64,000 bases of DNA from Sequoia sempervirens (GCA_007258455.2 VDFB02047230.1:152405307-152469306); one strand, 5' to 3'; shown: positions 47,486-59,564, counted from the stretch's first letter. Numbers and translations: made by a program. Notes: generated by a model not told the origin, from the sequence alone.

Positions 47486-47829
47486 GAGAGATAGAGAGAG
47501 AGGAGGACAAAGAGAGAGAGAGTTCTCTAGTTGGGGAGGGAGGGAGAGGGTCTTATCAAGGTAGGGTGGGAGGGATAAAGGGAGGGAGGGAGGGAGGGAG
47601 AGATAGATAGAGATAGAGACAAAGATAGAGATAGAGAGATAGAGAGACAAAGAGAGATAGAGACAAAGAGAGATAGAAATAGAGATAGAGATAGAGATCA
47701 AGAAAGAGAGATAGAGAGACAGGGAGAGATAGATCTATAGAGAGAGAGATAGAGAGAGAGATAGAGATAGATAGACAGAGATAGAGACCAATATAGATAG
47801 ACATAGAGACACAAAGATATAGATAGAGA
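47486..47829. repeat. GA/GATA purine array, right remainder beyond G1
   Basis: The array continues after G1 with the roughly 60-bp unit near 47521. It then runs straight into sequence homologous to 31880 onward. The left part is 34981-37104. Confidence 0.9.
47533..47550 (+). repeat. G-quadruplex motif 3 in the purine-array unit
   Basis: GGGGAGGGAGGGAGAGGG with four G-runs. Flanks TCTCTAGTT and TCTTATCAAGG match the other units. Confidence 0.85.
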
Positions 47830-48262
47830 CTTATTACAACTATGGATTAGCCTTCCTCCCACTAAGGCTACATCCAGTACTTATGATCAATTTATTCATG
47901 TCAATCTACCATCACCATCAAATGTAGTACATTTGAGTGAGATGACTGTGTGTAATGTATGTGGAGTCTCCATTACTGATTTACTAGGAGCATATTGGTT
48001 CATTAGTGAGGAGCATGGGATCTCTCTATATGTTTTATTGTCCCATATTAGATGTCAACATCTTGCTACATAGACGAGCCAAGGGGAGACAACTCCACAT
48101 GGTATATCCAGGTACCAAGATATTTCACACCATCCTATAGGGTCCTCTACATAGCATGTTCCTATTGTTCATGCAACTTTTTCAAGTTCTCAACATGTTA
48201 TAGATCACATTGAGGTTACTAGGTCAGCTGATCTTGTTCCTAGCACATATAGTGCACTTCTT
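47830..48262 (+). pseudogene. Second copy of the unknown frame's 3' part
   Basis: Matches 31880-32320 with many substitutions. FIHVNLPSPSNVV, CNVC and EEHGI are kept, and a different set of stops is present. Its start lies inside the purine array, so the duplication breakpoint is in the array. Confidence 0.6.
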
Positions 48263-49400
48263 TTTTTTGAACACCCAAAATACTGAGAGGGAGGGTGAAT
48301 TAGTATTCTATATAACCAATTAATCATAAACCATCCAATTAACAAAGTATATCTAACTACAACAATGAATGAAAAGATGAAACATATCACAAGATCACAT
48401 AACACATGAACACCAGAATTTTTACATGGAAAACCCAAAACAAACAAAAAACATGATGAGGATTATCCCACAATATATTATAACTAGTTATAAGATATTA
48501 AAAAGGCTCACTACCAGGAAACACTATCCAATAAGGATTACAACCAAAGATAGATACAAAAACAAAAATGGCTACATAGACAAAATGTGAACTGATACAA
48601 AGTGCACCTTCCTTGTGCTAAATTCAGTTCCTTTGATTATATGAATACAAAAATCTACTCTACTTTGCAATCACTCAACATTTACAACAATTTTGCTATC
48701 ATTTGGATCATATACATACAAATTTGCATGTTCGCAACATATCACATATAATTTAGTTTCTTATTAAATCCTACAACTCAAAAATGTCTCACATATATAC
48801 CCAATTACATCTGCATACATCAATTAGGTTAGACTAATTAGATGTAGCCCTATTTTGATTTGAAGTTACCTTGTTAGCTTCATACATGATTCAAAAACTT
48901 CCATGTGCTCAAAAAAAGTGTGCAAAACTTCATTTAGGTAGGAATAGATATAAAATAGATCCCCTTAGCATCCACAATACTTAATTAATCTCCACATCAT
49001 ATATGAAGCATTAGGTCAGCCAAAAATTAGACCTAATCATAAAATAAGCCAACTGATCACACAAGAATGATCCATCTGATCATATAAATGCTCATCACCT
49101 AGAATTTATAGTGCACTAACATATGTAAACCATCTCCCAAAATAGTAAAGAATGAATCCAATCATCAAAGTAACACAAACCGAATTACATATATATATTT
49201 ACACTATATAATGTCAAAAACTATATGTCAAACTTTTTCTACTTGTAACTTTCAACCTATTCAACTAAAATTGTTGAAATATTGAATACAAATGTACTTA
49301 ACAATCAAGAATAACATAATGTAACCTCATAAGTAGATCTTATTACATGAGAAATTTCAAAACAAATTATCAAATTAATATGCATACATTATTTTCACTA
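48263..49400 (-). repeat. Copia-like LTR copy B, fused to a purine array
   Basis: Matches LTR A and LTR C. It breaks into GA repeats at the same point as LTR A (after TTTCACTA). The first bases of the LTR in element orientation seem to lie on the far side of the array at 52101-52126, so this is probably the 3' LTR of C1, split by array growth. Confidence 0.75.
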
Positions 49401-49580
49401 GAGAGAGAGAGACAGAGAAATAGATAGAGTAGAGACAAAGATAGAGAAAAAGACATAGATAGGGAAAAAGATAGAGACAAAGATAGAGATAGAGATATAG
49501 ATACAAATATAGATACAAATACAAATAGAGACAGAGACACACACACACACACACATAGAGGGATAGGGAGAGACACACAT

Positions 49581-49611
<31 letters not shown>

Positions 49612-50230
49612 CAAAGAGACAAAGAGAGAGATAGAAAGAGAGAGAGAGAAAGAGATAGAGTGATAGAGACATAGACATAGGCACAAACAAAGATAGAGAG
49701 CGATAGAGACATATATAGAGATAGATAGAGATAGAGAGAGATAGAGAGAGATAAAGAGAGACAAAGAGAGACAAAGAGACATAGATAGAGGTAGAGAGAC
49801 AGAGACAAAGACATACAAAGATAGAGATAAAGAGAGAGACAAAGATATACAAAGAGATAGAGAGATAGAGAAATAGATAGAGATATAAAGAGATACATAG
49901 AGAGATAGAGAGATACACACACACAAAGAGACAAAGATAGAGAAAAAGATAGAGATAGAGATAGAAAGATAGAGCCAAAGATAGAGAGAGATATAGAGAG
50001 ACATAGAGAGACAGAGATAGAAAGGTAGAGAGAGACAAAGACAAAGATAGAGAGACATAGAGATAGAGACAGAGATAGAGATAGATAGAGAGAGAGAGAA
50101 AGAAAAAGAGATAAAGAGATAGAGGGATAGAGACAAATACAAAGAGACATAGAGACAAAGAGAGATAGAGAGAGAGAGGGGGAGTGAGATAGAGTTAGAG
50201 TGAGAGAGAGGGGGGAGTGGAAGAGAGTTA

Positions 50231-50263
<33 letters not shown>

Positions 50264-50274
50264 TTCTCTAGTTA

Positions 50275-50292
50275 GGGAGGGAGGGAGAGGGG
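50275..50292 (+). repeat. G-quadruplex motif 4 in the purine-array unit
   Basis: GGGAGGGAGGGAGAGGGG, identical to motifs 1 and 2. Confidence 0.85.
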
Positions 50293-50323
50293 CTTATTGA
50301 GGTAGGGTGAGAAGGATAGAGGG

Positions 50324-50372
<49 letters not shown>

Positions 50373-50656
50373 AGAGACATAGATAGATAGAGAGAGACAG
50401 AGAGAGATAGCAAGAGAGACATAGAGAGATAGAGAGAGATAGAGAGAGATAGGGAGAAATAGAGAGAGAGAGAGATAGAGAGATAGAGATAGAGACAGAG
50501 ACAAAGATAGACACAATGATAGAGAGAGAGATTAAGAGAGACAAATACAAAGACAAAGATAGAGAAAAAGATAGAGACAGAGACAGAGACAGAGAAAAAG
50601 ATAGAGACATAGATAGAGATAGAGATAAACACACACACACACAAAGAGAGAGAGAC

Positions 50657-50700
<44 letters not shown>

Positions 50701-51283
50701 AACAACAAAGATAAAGGCAAAGAGACATAGAGAGACAAAGATAGAGATAGAGAGACAAATAGACAGAGACAAAAACAGAGAGAGATAGAGAGATAGAGAG
50801 AGAGGGACATGTATAGAAATAAAGAAAGAGATAGAGACAAAGATAGAGACAAAGACAAAGATATATATATATATATATATGTATATAGAGAGAGAGATAG
50901 AGAGAGACAAAGAGATAAAGAGACAAAGAGATATATATAGAGAGAGAGATAGAGAGATACTTAGAGACAAAGAGATAGAGAGAGACATAGAGAGACAAAG
51001 AGAGACAAAGAAAAAGAGATAGAGACAGAGAGATAGAGAGATAGAGATAAAGAGACAAAGAAATAGAGATAGAGGTAGAGACAAAGAGAGAGACACAAAT
51101 GGAGATAGAGACAAAGAGAAAAATGACAAAGAGAGATAAAGAGAGATAGAGACAAAGACAAAGAGAGACAAAGATAGAGAGAGACAAAGACAAAGAAATA
51201 GATAGAGACAAAGACAAACATAGAGACAAACATAGAGATAGGGATAAAGAGAGATAGAGAGAGACATAGAGATATAGAGAGAT

Positions 51284-51318
<35 letters not shown>

Positions 51319-51370
51319 CACACTCACACAGACAGAGATAGATAGATAGATAGAGAGAGTTCTCTAGTTA

Positions 51371-51387
51371 GGGGGGAGGGAGAGGGG
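51371..51387 (+). repeat. G-rich motif 5 in the purine-array unit (altered)
   Basis: GGGGGGAGGGAGAGGGG: the first two G-runs are fused by loss of the A between them, so only an irregular quadruplex is possible. Confidence 0.7.
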
Positions 51388-51726
51388 ATTATTGAGGTAC
51401 GATCATAGGGATAGTTGGAGGGAGAGAGAGAGACAAAGAGACTAAAAGAGATAGAGATAGAGACAGAAGCAAAGATAGAGACAAAGAAAAAAAGAAAGAT
51501 AGAGATAAAGACAAAGAAAAAGATAGAGGTAGAGATAGAGACAAAGAAAAAGATAGAGACAAAGGTAGAGATAGAGATAGACATAGACAAACATACAGAG
51601 ATAGAGAAAAATATAGAGAGATAGAGAGGGAAATAGAGAGACAAAAAGAGATAGAGACAGAGACAAAAGGAGAGATAGAGAGAGACAAAGAGAGAGACAA
51701 AGAGAGACAAGGAGAGACAAAGAGAT

Positions 51727-51771
<45 letters not shown>

Positions 51772-51782
51772 TTCTCTAGTTA

Positions 51783-51800
51783 GGGAGGGAGGGAGAAGGG
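51783..51800 (+). repeat. G-quadruplex motif 6 in the purine-array unit
   Basis: GGGAGGGAGGGAGAAGGG, four runs of three. Followed by CTTATCAAGGTAGGG. Confidence 0.85.
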
Positions 51801-52145
51801 CTTATCAAGGTAGGGTGGGAGGGATAGAGAGAGAGAGAGAGACAAAGAGACAGAGAGATAGAGAGAGATATAGAGAGACAAAGAGAGATATAGATAGAGA
51901 GATAGAGATAAAGAAAAATATAGAGAGAGATAGAGACAAAGATAGAGACAGAGATAGAGAGACATAGATAGAAACACAAAGAGACACAAAGACAAAGAGA
52001 GACAAAGAGATAGAGATAGAGAGATAGAGATAGAGACAAAGATAGATACAGAGAGACAGAGATAGAGAGAGATAGAGATAGACAGATATTGAGATAAACA
52101 CACATAGAGAGTGAACTTCTCCAACACAAAACTTCTACCCAATTA

Positions 52146-52155
52146 TTCCCCCTTT
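52146..52155 (-). promoter_or_regulatory. Polypurine tract of C1
   Basis: The minus strand reads TTGATGTCAAAGGGGGAATA, a form typical just upstream of the 3' LTR of copia/Sirevirus-like elements. TGTTGG, a possible LTR start, follows 19 bases later (52126). Confidence 0.65.
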
Positions 52156-52345
52156 GACATCAAGGACAAATCGTGTGCCGGTAACACACATATACACCCT
52201 AAAATTGATGTATATGTACAAAGAAGCAACAAAAATGTACTGACTCCCCTCAAGGAGTTAACCCAAAAAAAAAAGATTTGATCCTATGTACAAAGAGAAA
52301 CTAAAAGCAACTAAAACAATGAAATAATATACAAGTGAAATATGT

Positions 52346-55300
52346 TCACTTGAAGGAGGCACCTTCAAGCTCCTTAAGGATTGCTTCCCAAGAATATTTT
52401 CCTTCATTCCAAATCTTCTTAGTGGCAGCAAGTGATTTGTACATAAACTCCAGTTCTACTAAGCTCTCCTCTCCTTCTTCCAGAGTACTTGGATCCAGAT
52501 TTATCTTTGAAAGTATTTCGGCACCAACAAGGGCTCTAGATACTAGTATGTGCTTGGTCTCCACTAGGTCCCCAAGCTGTCCAAATCTCTTTATTATGTC
52601 TTCTTTCTGTTGTTGAAGAGTGAAAAAATTGTTTGCAAATATATGGAAATCCAAGAAATGTAATCTTTGTCTTGTGTAGGGTCAAAAGTACTGGAGACAT
52701 TAGATATTTGTAACTCTATTGAGTATATTAAGTCTTTAATGCCTTAAGTGGCATCCGAGGACCTTATGCAATACAAAAGCAAAGTTTTGGCTTCATCTTC
52801 ACACTCGTATACTCCTTTTAGACATTCTTTTACTTTCCTATGTGTAGATACACATATATCCTATAACTCAATCAACCTCTTCTCAACAAATCTTGACTCA
52901 ACTTCCTTTTCAGTCTACTTCTTTAGACTAGAGGCATACTCCATGAGCGAATTTACCACAAACTTAAAATTTTCCAAAAGTGCTAATGAATTGTCAATTA
53001 TGGCACTAAGAGTAGCATCCTATAGAGACTTGATTGAATCATTAATTAGTTTTGTCCCATTTTGATGAGTCTTTATGATTTATTTTCTTCCAGAGGCATG
53101 GAAGATGTCTCTGAGCTCCAACTTTTGAATAGGTGAGATCTTATTTAGATCTACACTGCCTTAGTGCAATGGGAGTTGAATCAACTAGGGAGGAATAGTC
53201 GGTTGGAACCTCATTTTTCCTGTCAAAATACCCTTGAGAGTATTACCAGAGGATTCTCTGGATGTGTTTTTCAGCTCCAGTCTTGTGAGGCACTTCTTTA
53301 TTCTTTTCAACCTCTATTTCTTTGTTTTCCTCTTCCTCTTCTTCCTCTTCTTTACTAGAGGTATCTTCCTTTTTCTTTTCTTTATCTTCATCATCATTTT
53401 TCTCCTTACCATCTTTCTTATTTCTTTATTCCATTTCCCCTTGTCATTCCTCTCCATTTTTATTGTTTCTATTTTCATTTCTTATCTCCTCATTTTGTTT
53501 ATCAACATCATTATCAACATTGTATTCTTTTTCCTTTTCTTGATCTTGTTCTATATTCTATTTTTCATTTTTAGCACCAATGGATGTGTTTGTGTCTTTC
53601 AAAGTAGTAGAGATCTCTGAAGAAGAATTTGTATCATCAACAGGTGGTGGTGAGGACACTACATTCCCTAAAACATAAAATGATGGAGTCTCCTCTATAG
53701 TATGATCATTCACTTCTTCTGAAACTTCTTTGGAAACAAGAAAATTTGTGATTGAAGGAACATTTTCCTCTGCATTAGTGACCTTATCTTTATCAAGCTC
53801 CTTACCTTTAACTATTCTAGATGATGAAGCAGCAACAATCATCCCAAATTTTTCTGCTATGTATCTTATGGAATTCACTATTTCTTGCCTTAGCTTGTTT
53901 GCTCTATCCTTTTCTCTACCCATAAGTATGGTGACCCTTTGTTTTACCCTGAATTGTTTAGTGTATCATCAAGGTAGCCTTGTCGTCCTTAGATACGAAG
54001 GATCCAATTTCCTCCAAGGCTCTAGTTTTCATCTTGTCCTCAACTTTAATAGCTTCATTCCTTCTTTCCACCAAGGATTTCTACACAATTCTAGGAATCT
54101 TCTTCTTTATGTTATCCATATTTGCATCTAAAACAATCATATATTGAATGATGAATTCAATTATTGTTTCTTGTTTTCCTCATCCACTTCATCATATAAT
54201 TTAGTAGTAACTTCTTTTAGATCATCATGCTCTAACATGTTACTAACCAAAACATCTAACTTTATTGGGCTATAAGCACTTATCGGAGGAGTTTTCTTCT
54301 TTTTCCTTTTAGGCATCGAAGAGGCTTCCTTTGATTTCTTTTCCTTTTTCTTCTCAGGATTCTTGTGGATGTGCAATATGAAAGCATCCTTCTCCAATTC
54401 TATCTCCTCTTCCTCAGAAGTTTCCATGATGTTAACCTTAGTTTTCTTTGTTCTGATGCTTGCTTCCTATGAAGCACCTTCACCACTAGTAGTGGCACTA
54501 CTTCTCCTTTTCCTTGTAAGTTGTTCCTCATGTTCAAGTCTAAGCTTGATCTCTTCTTCCACACCTTCACTTAAGTTCATTCATCTAGATGATTTTTTCT
54601 TCTTCCTCCTTCCAAAGGTAGCATGAGGTGCTACCTAAGGTACCACCTTTCTCTTAGTAGTCTAAGTGTTGGGTCTGGAAGGTGCAATTACTTCATCAAA
54701 TACCAAATCATGTGGCTCCACCTTCTTTCCTTTAAAAACAACTGTACCATAGGATTTTGGTAGTGTAGAGGTAGGGGTGGAAGCTATTCTTCTTGATCTT
54801 CATGGTCAAGAGGACTCACCAGTTGCTTTGGCATCCCTTTTTACAACAATTTCTCTGAACATTTGTACTTCTTTTGAAATTCCATGTTGCATGAAGTATC
54901 AATTTACTTTTTTTTATTCTTTTATTCCTTGTAGGTGCTGAAGTTTCCAAGTGTACTTCAGATGAATTTTCCTCATATGTGCCATGCCTTGGTAGATAGG
55001 GGTCCTTAGGAATCTTTAACAATAATTCAATATATCCCTCAACTTCATTCTTAGAAACCTCATATCCAAGAGGCTCAATCCATACTATCATGGGTTCAAT
55101 GACCTCTATTATGCATTCATTAGTAGATACTAGGAAATTTATTTCCCTTGTATACTTATCCACTATATTCTAGGGAATTCTTTCTCTATCATGCATATCT
55201 TTTTGAAACACTGCAAATAATGTAGTCAATGCATTATCCTGATCCTTGTAGTCACCTATATTGTGCATGTAATAAAAATTTGATGACCCACCGATCTACT

Positions 55301-56100
55301 CCTATCCCATATGATGTCTTTCCTTCTAGGTACCTCGCTCAAAAAGTAAAAAAATAAACACATAATCAAAGTTCCAAACTTAAATATGTACTTCTTTTCT
55401 CTAGTTTGTTTTATATTTTCTAGTAGTTGTTTTTGGAGCAACTCACACAATTCATAGTCCTTCCCATTCACTACCATATCATAAGCAACATAAATATCAG
55501 TTGCAGACATAGAATTATCCCTATTAGTGAGATAAATTTTGTGACCTATAATTATTGAAGCATACTTCACAGTAGGATTTATGATAGGTTTTGTTTTCAA
55601 TGCTCTTTTGTCAAAGGTAGCACTAGTTAAATCCATAACTACTTCGTTCTTCATAGATTTCAGTATCGGTATAGGTCTGATATTAGACAAACAATTCATA
55701 TCCTTGATCACTTCCTTAGAAATTAGAACAGGCATATTTTTCCACATAAAATTATTGTGCATTTTGTTCAATACAAGCTTCACATACTTTGCATTAAGTT
55801 CACTAATATAGTTGGGAAACTGGATCCAAATTTCAAGATTCTTCGGTACTAGGTTAACGTATTTTGGTTTTACTAAAAAGACATCTCCTGCTAGCTCATT
55901 AGACCAAATATCCTTGATCTTTTGGCGATTATATTCATCCAACTTTCAATGTATGTAAACCCTAGTGTCTTCAATGGTTAGAACCATTTGAGGAATCTTT
56001 GAAAAATCGCCATCGGGGTTGTTATCAAATAATTGCCATGAATATCTCTTAAATTTAGTTTAGGTTTTTCAGTGATATTAACTAAGGTTGGTGTAGCCAT
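52346..56100 (-). pseudogene. C1 long 3' frame of about 1,250 codons, unknown family
   Basis: The minus-strand ATG at 56100 opens MATPTLVNITEKPKLNLRD. After an early frameshift, DEYNRQKIKDIWSNELAGD begins the best block (55942-55256), with DIYVAYDMVVNGKDYELC and KFGTLIMCLFFYFL. Further pieces are INFLVSTNECIIEVIEPMIV (55163-54816), a Lys/Glu-rich stretch (54427-54161), SIRYIAEKFGMIVAASSS (53923-53558) and a coiled-coil-like end with QQKEDIIKRFGQLGDLVETK (52654-52346). Several shifts and stops break it. The position between gag and the polypurine tract is where pol and any extra ORF should be, but I see no pol motif. Its plan resembles the pseudogene at 1034-4241: a folded N-terminal half followed by a charged coiled-coil tail. 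Function unknown. Confidence 0.6.
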
Positions 56101-56563
56101 TGTAACTTTGAATCAAACTCAATTGCTTATAAAATCACTTCTATTTTAAACCCACAAATAAAAAATAGTCGTAAATACCTTGTATGCGCACAACAAAATC
56201 TAGGGTTTGAAATAAGTTGCTTTGAATCACCTTCAACACTCTTTCAATTCTCTCTTCTTTTCTCCAAATGCACAAAAGTGATTAAAATCAATTTAGAAAC
56301 TCACTTTATACCTTTTTGATTCACCGTAATTTTGCATTAATTGCTTCAAGTTCCAAAAAGCTGGTAAACACTTCACTTATACACTATAAATCTTAAAATT
56401 CTCTGCAATTCGTTAGATTTGTATATTTTCTACCAGAATCTTTTCCAAAAGCTTGAGCTTGTCATCTTATATAATATATTTTTTTTCCACTCCTTGAAAC
56501 CTCATATTTCCTGGGGTTTGATAGATTTTTTTGTTATTGCTTCCCCTGAACCCATGCCTAGGT
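56101..56563 (-). other. C1 spacer between gag remnant and the long frame
   Basis: Non-coding. The minus strand reads like an mRNA leader rich in GAGAAAAGAAGAGAGAATTG shortly before the ATG at 56100. A separate promoter or subgenomic transcript start here is possible but not shown. Confidence 0.35.
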
Positions 56564-57761
56564 TTAATTTTCAAGGGAATTATCTACACTGGAGGGAGGT
56601 ACATATGCATTTGATTCATCTTTGTTCTCAAGTTCTTTGTTTCTCCAAATATTCTCCATTTCCTTCTCCACTTCATTAGGATCAATTTTCTTCATGGGTT
56701 CATTCCTCTTTCTTAGATAATTTTTCCTTCCATTCTTGCTTCTATAAAATCTTGAAATATGTTTAGGTTTGTTGCAGTTGTACCATATAATTTTTTTCTA
56801 ACCAAACTGACCTCCATTCAATCTTGATCTGCAGTGGTTATCCTTATGTCCAAATACATTACATAAATAATAGTAACCATTGAAATATTGGATCATTATA
56901 CAAACATTATGTCTATTCATCATCTAAGTCTCGCACTCAATAGCTTTATGTCCAAATTTCTTGCATGCAAAACATTGTCTAGAGAAGGATCCCACATTTT
57001 GATTCATTCCACTTCTAAATTCTATTGACTTATGTCTAAATTTATTACATGAAAAGAAAATACCATTAAAATATGGGTACCTTTGAGCATTTGGTTGTCT
57101 AATAGGGGGTCTTCCAAAATTGCTTCTTTGACTTCTAAATTGTTTGTCATTTCCTTGAGTCTTCTTTTGATCAAGTCAAACTTGTTAGGTGTTTGATTAG
57201 CCTTTGATATTTCTCCTTCTTCAAGTCCCAAACCACCTTTATCTTTAGAAGGTTTATGTCCTACAATTAGTTCATCAAGAATTGTAGCACTTATTTTGAA
57301 TTTGTCCTCATGAGCTCTTGTTTTTTCCAGATCTAATCTTAAAGTTACTATTTCTTGTTCAAGTCTTGTACATTCATCAGTCTTGCTCTGTACCACTACA
57401 TTCAGGCAATCCTCAATTATTTTCTTTTCTTCCACTTGTACTTTTCGTCCACTAATGTCTTCATTTTCCTTCTACAATTGTTCGTTGACTTTTCTATGTC
57501 TCTCTTTGAATTTCTTGATTTTTTTCTAATTTTTTTGATACATTCATTTGCTTCTTCTAGGTTTTTCTTCATAATTTTTTTACCTTCAACTCTATCAAGA
57601 TATTCAAGAGTAGCTTTAAGTTCTTCTTTTTCAAACATATATTCATCTTCTATGTAATCAATTGCAGAGATTTGTTTTGAAGGAATAGGAAATATTTTAT
57701 CAGCCGTGTGTTCAATCTCAAAGATCTTCCTCAAGATATTAGGCTTCTTAAAAGGAATCGA
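56564..57761 (-). pseudogene. gag: C1 gag remnant: coiled coil and tandem CCHC knuckles
   Basis: Directly after the PBS the minus strand encodes a coiled-coil region with RMKTLVDEKYKW-like text and TDECTRLEQEIVTLRLDLEK. Then comes ISATILDELIVGHKPSKDKG, matching the LDEIL...DKxGLG signature of copia-type gag. Zinc knuckles follow at 56977-56650: CFACKKFGHKAIEC is a perfect CX2CX4HX4C, and at least two degenerate copies have tyrosine where cysteine is expected. The N-terminal UBN2-type domain is missing, so the 5' part of gag was deleted. The remnant ends at TAA near 56564. Confidence 0.75.
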
Positions 57762-57773
57762 GCTCTGATACAA
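57762..57773 (-). promoter_or_regulatory. Primer binding site of C1
   Basis: The minus strand reads TTGTATCAGAGC, 11 of 12 bases of the plant initiator-Met PBS, two bases inside the LTR end. Confidence 0.88.
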
Positions 57774-57775
57774 AT

Positions 57776-58929
57776 TGTTGAACACCTAGAATATTGAGAG
57801 GGGGGGTGAATCAATATTCTATATAATCAATTATTCACAAACCATCCAATTAACAAAGTATATCTAATTGCAACAATGAATGAAAACATGAAAGAGATCA
57901 CAATATCACATAACACATGAACACCAAGATTTTTACGTGGAAAACTCAAAAAGGGAAAAATCATGGTGAGGATTAGCTAACAATATATTATAGCCAGTTA
58001 TAAGATATTAAAAATGCTCACTCCTAGGACACACTATCCAATAAGGCTCACAACCAATGATAGATATAAACATAATTGGATACATAGCCAAAATGTGAAA
58101 TGATATAAAGTGCACCTTCCTTGTGCTGAATTTAGTTCCTTTGAAGCTTTGAATACAAAACTCTACTCTGCTTTGTAGTCGCTCAAAATTTATAAAAAAT
58201 ATTCTATAATTCAGATCATATACATGCAAATTTGCATGTTCGCATCATATCACATATTATGTTATTTCTTATTACATCCTACAACTCAAGAATATATCAC
58301 ATATATACCCAATTACATCCGAATACATCAATTAGGTTGGCCTAATTATATTTAACCTTATTTTGATTCAAAATTACCTTGTCAGCTTCATACATGATTC
58401 AAAAAATTCCTCATGCTCAAAAAATTTTTGCAAAACTTAATTTAGGTTGGAATGGATATAAAATTGATTCCCTTAACATCCAAAATACTTAATTAATCTC
58501 CACATCATATATCAAGCACTAGGCCAACCAAGAATTAGACCTAATCACAAAATAAGCAAACTGATCACACACCAGTGATCTATCTGATCATATAAATGCT
58601 TGCCATCTGGAATATATAGTATACTAATATTTGTAAACCATCTCCCAAAATTGTAAAGATGGAATCCAATCAACGGAGGAATGTGAATCGGATTATATAT
58701 ACATATTTACACTATATAAGGTCAAAAATTATATGTAAAACTTCTATTATTTGTAACTTTTAGCCTTTTCAACCAAAATTACTGAAATATTTAATATAGA
58801 TGCACTTAACACTCAGGAATAACATATTTTAACCTCATAAGAAGATCTTATTACATAAGTAATTCTAGACCAAATTACCAGATTAAGATGCATACATAAC
58901 GTTCACTGGATTAGACAAAACTGTCAACA
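57776..58929 (-). repeat. Copia-like LTR copy C, 5' LTR of C1 (1,154 bp)
   Basis: Bounded by TGTTGA and TCAACA, a 6-bp perfect inverted end, with the PBS at the inner side. It is the intact reference for copies A and B. GGATTAGACAAAACTG near its outer end is what the purine arrays replace in A and B. Confidence 0.88.
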
Positions 58930-59530
58930 ATTAATGTTGGCATCAATGACAACACATTGTAGGTGTAACAATAGAAATTGTATTCCCTTGGAGATGGTAC
59001 AATTTCATTTAATTGGGAATAATTAATGATAAATAGGACTTAATTTTGCCTTGATCTAGTGTTGTAATGTGTTTTACTCATTCACATTAGGTCTTGGGCC
59101 CCTTTTAAGCTAAATAAACTAACTTCTCCTTAATTTAGTGTTGTAAAGTGTATTTATTTACACCTTCACATTAAATTTACGAGGCTCGTAAACTAAGTGG
59201 ACCTAATCTAGTGTTTTAATGTTTTTTATACATTCACATTGGATTTAGAGCCATTTTTAACTTAATAGACCTAATTTTTCCTTAATTTAATGTTGTAAAG
59301 TGTATTTATTTACACCTTCACATTGGATTTTGGGCCCTCTTACATTTATGACCTTTATATCATCACTAATAGGCTCCTAAGACTGTATATTATGCATCGT
59401 GAGGCATATTTCAACTAAAATCCCAACAAGATCAACAAATAAACTTAATTTCTCATCTCGATACTTTCTCTCTCTAAACTGGCCCTGTGGGAGCCATACA
59501 CCACCTTGGGCATATGAGTCCCACCTAGGT

Positions 59531-59564
59531 GGGATCCATACACCATAGATAGTGTATGAGTCCC
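59531..59564 (+). repeat. Family hairpin in the H LTR
   Basis: Pairs GGGA/TCCC and CATACAC/GTGTATG, with a two-base internal mismatch and an 8-base loop. The inner stem differs from that in G1 (CATT, GCCA), yet pairing is kept. Confidence 0.75.

Larger units (their letters stand above)
49401..52100. repeat. GA/GATA purine array B (2.7 kb)
   Basis: Compound purine repeat with (CA)n near 49535, (GT)n near 50231 and (TA)n near 50655 and 50860. It carries three of the roughly 60-bp units with G-quadruplex cores (50267, 51360, 51774). Large open frames on the minus strand (262, 351 and 311 codons) follow from the lack of stop codons in TC/TATC repeats. Confidence 0.93.
48263..58929 (-). mobile_element. 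C1: copia-like LTR element with a long unknown 3' frame
   Basis: Minus-strand order is 5' LTR (58929-57776), near-perfect initiator-Met PBS, gag remnant with zinc knuckles, a leader, a 3.75-kb decayed unknown frame (56100-52346), polypurine tract AAAGGGGGAA (52155-52146), and 3' LTR B carrying a 2.7-kb purine array. No protease, integrase or RT motif is visible. The layout recalls Sirevirus-type copia elements, which can carry an extra ORF before the 3' LTR. No target duplication was found at the ends, so pairing LTR B with LTR C is inference. Confidence 0.6.

Noticed and set aside
37100..47490. A 5-bp target duplication for G1
   Set aside because: The flanking bases are GCTCG and GAGAG, which do not match. 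No duplication is claimed.
33450..52100. Purine arrays as telomeric or centromeric satellite
   Set aside because: The units are GA, GAGATA and GACAAAGA mixtures and not TTTAGGG. They have no uniform monomer of satellite length and are tied to one LTR.
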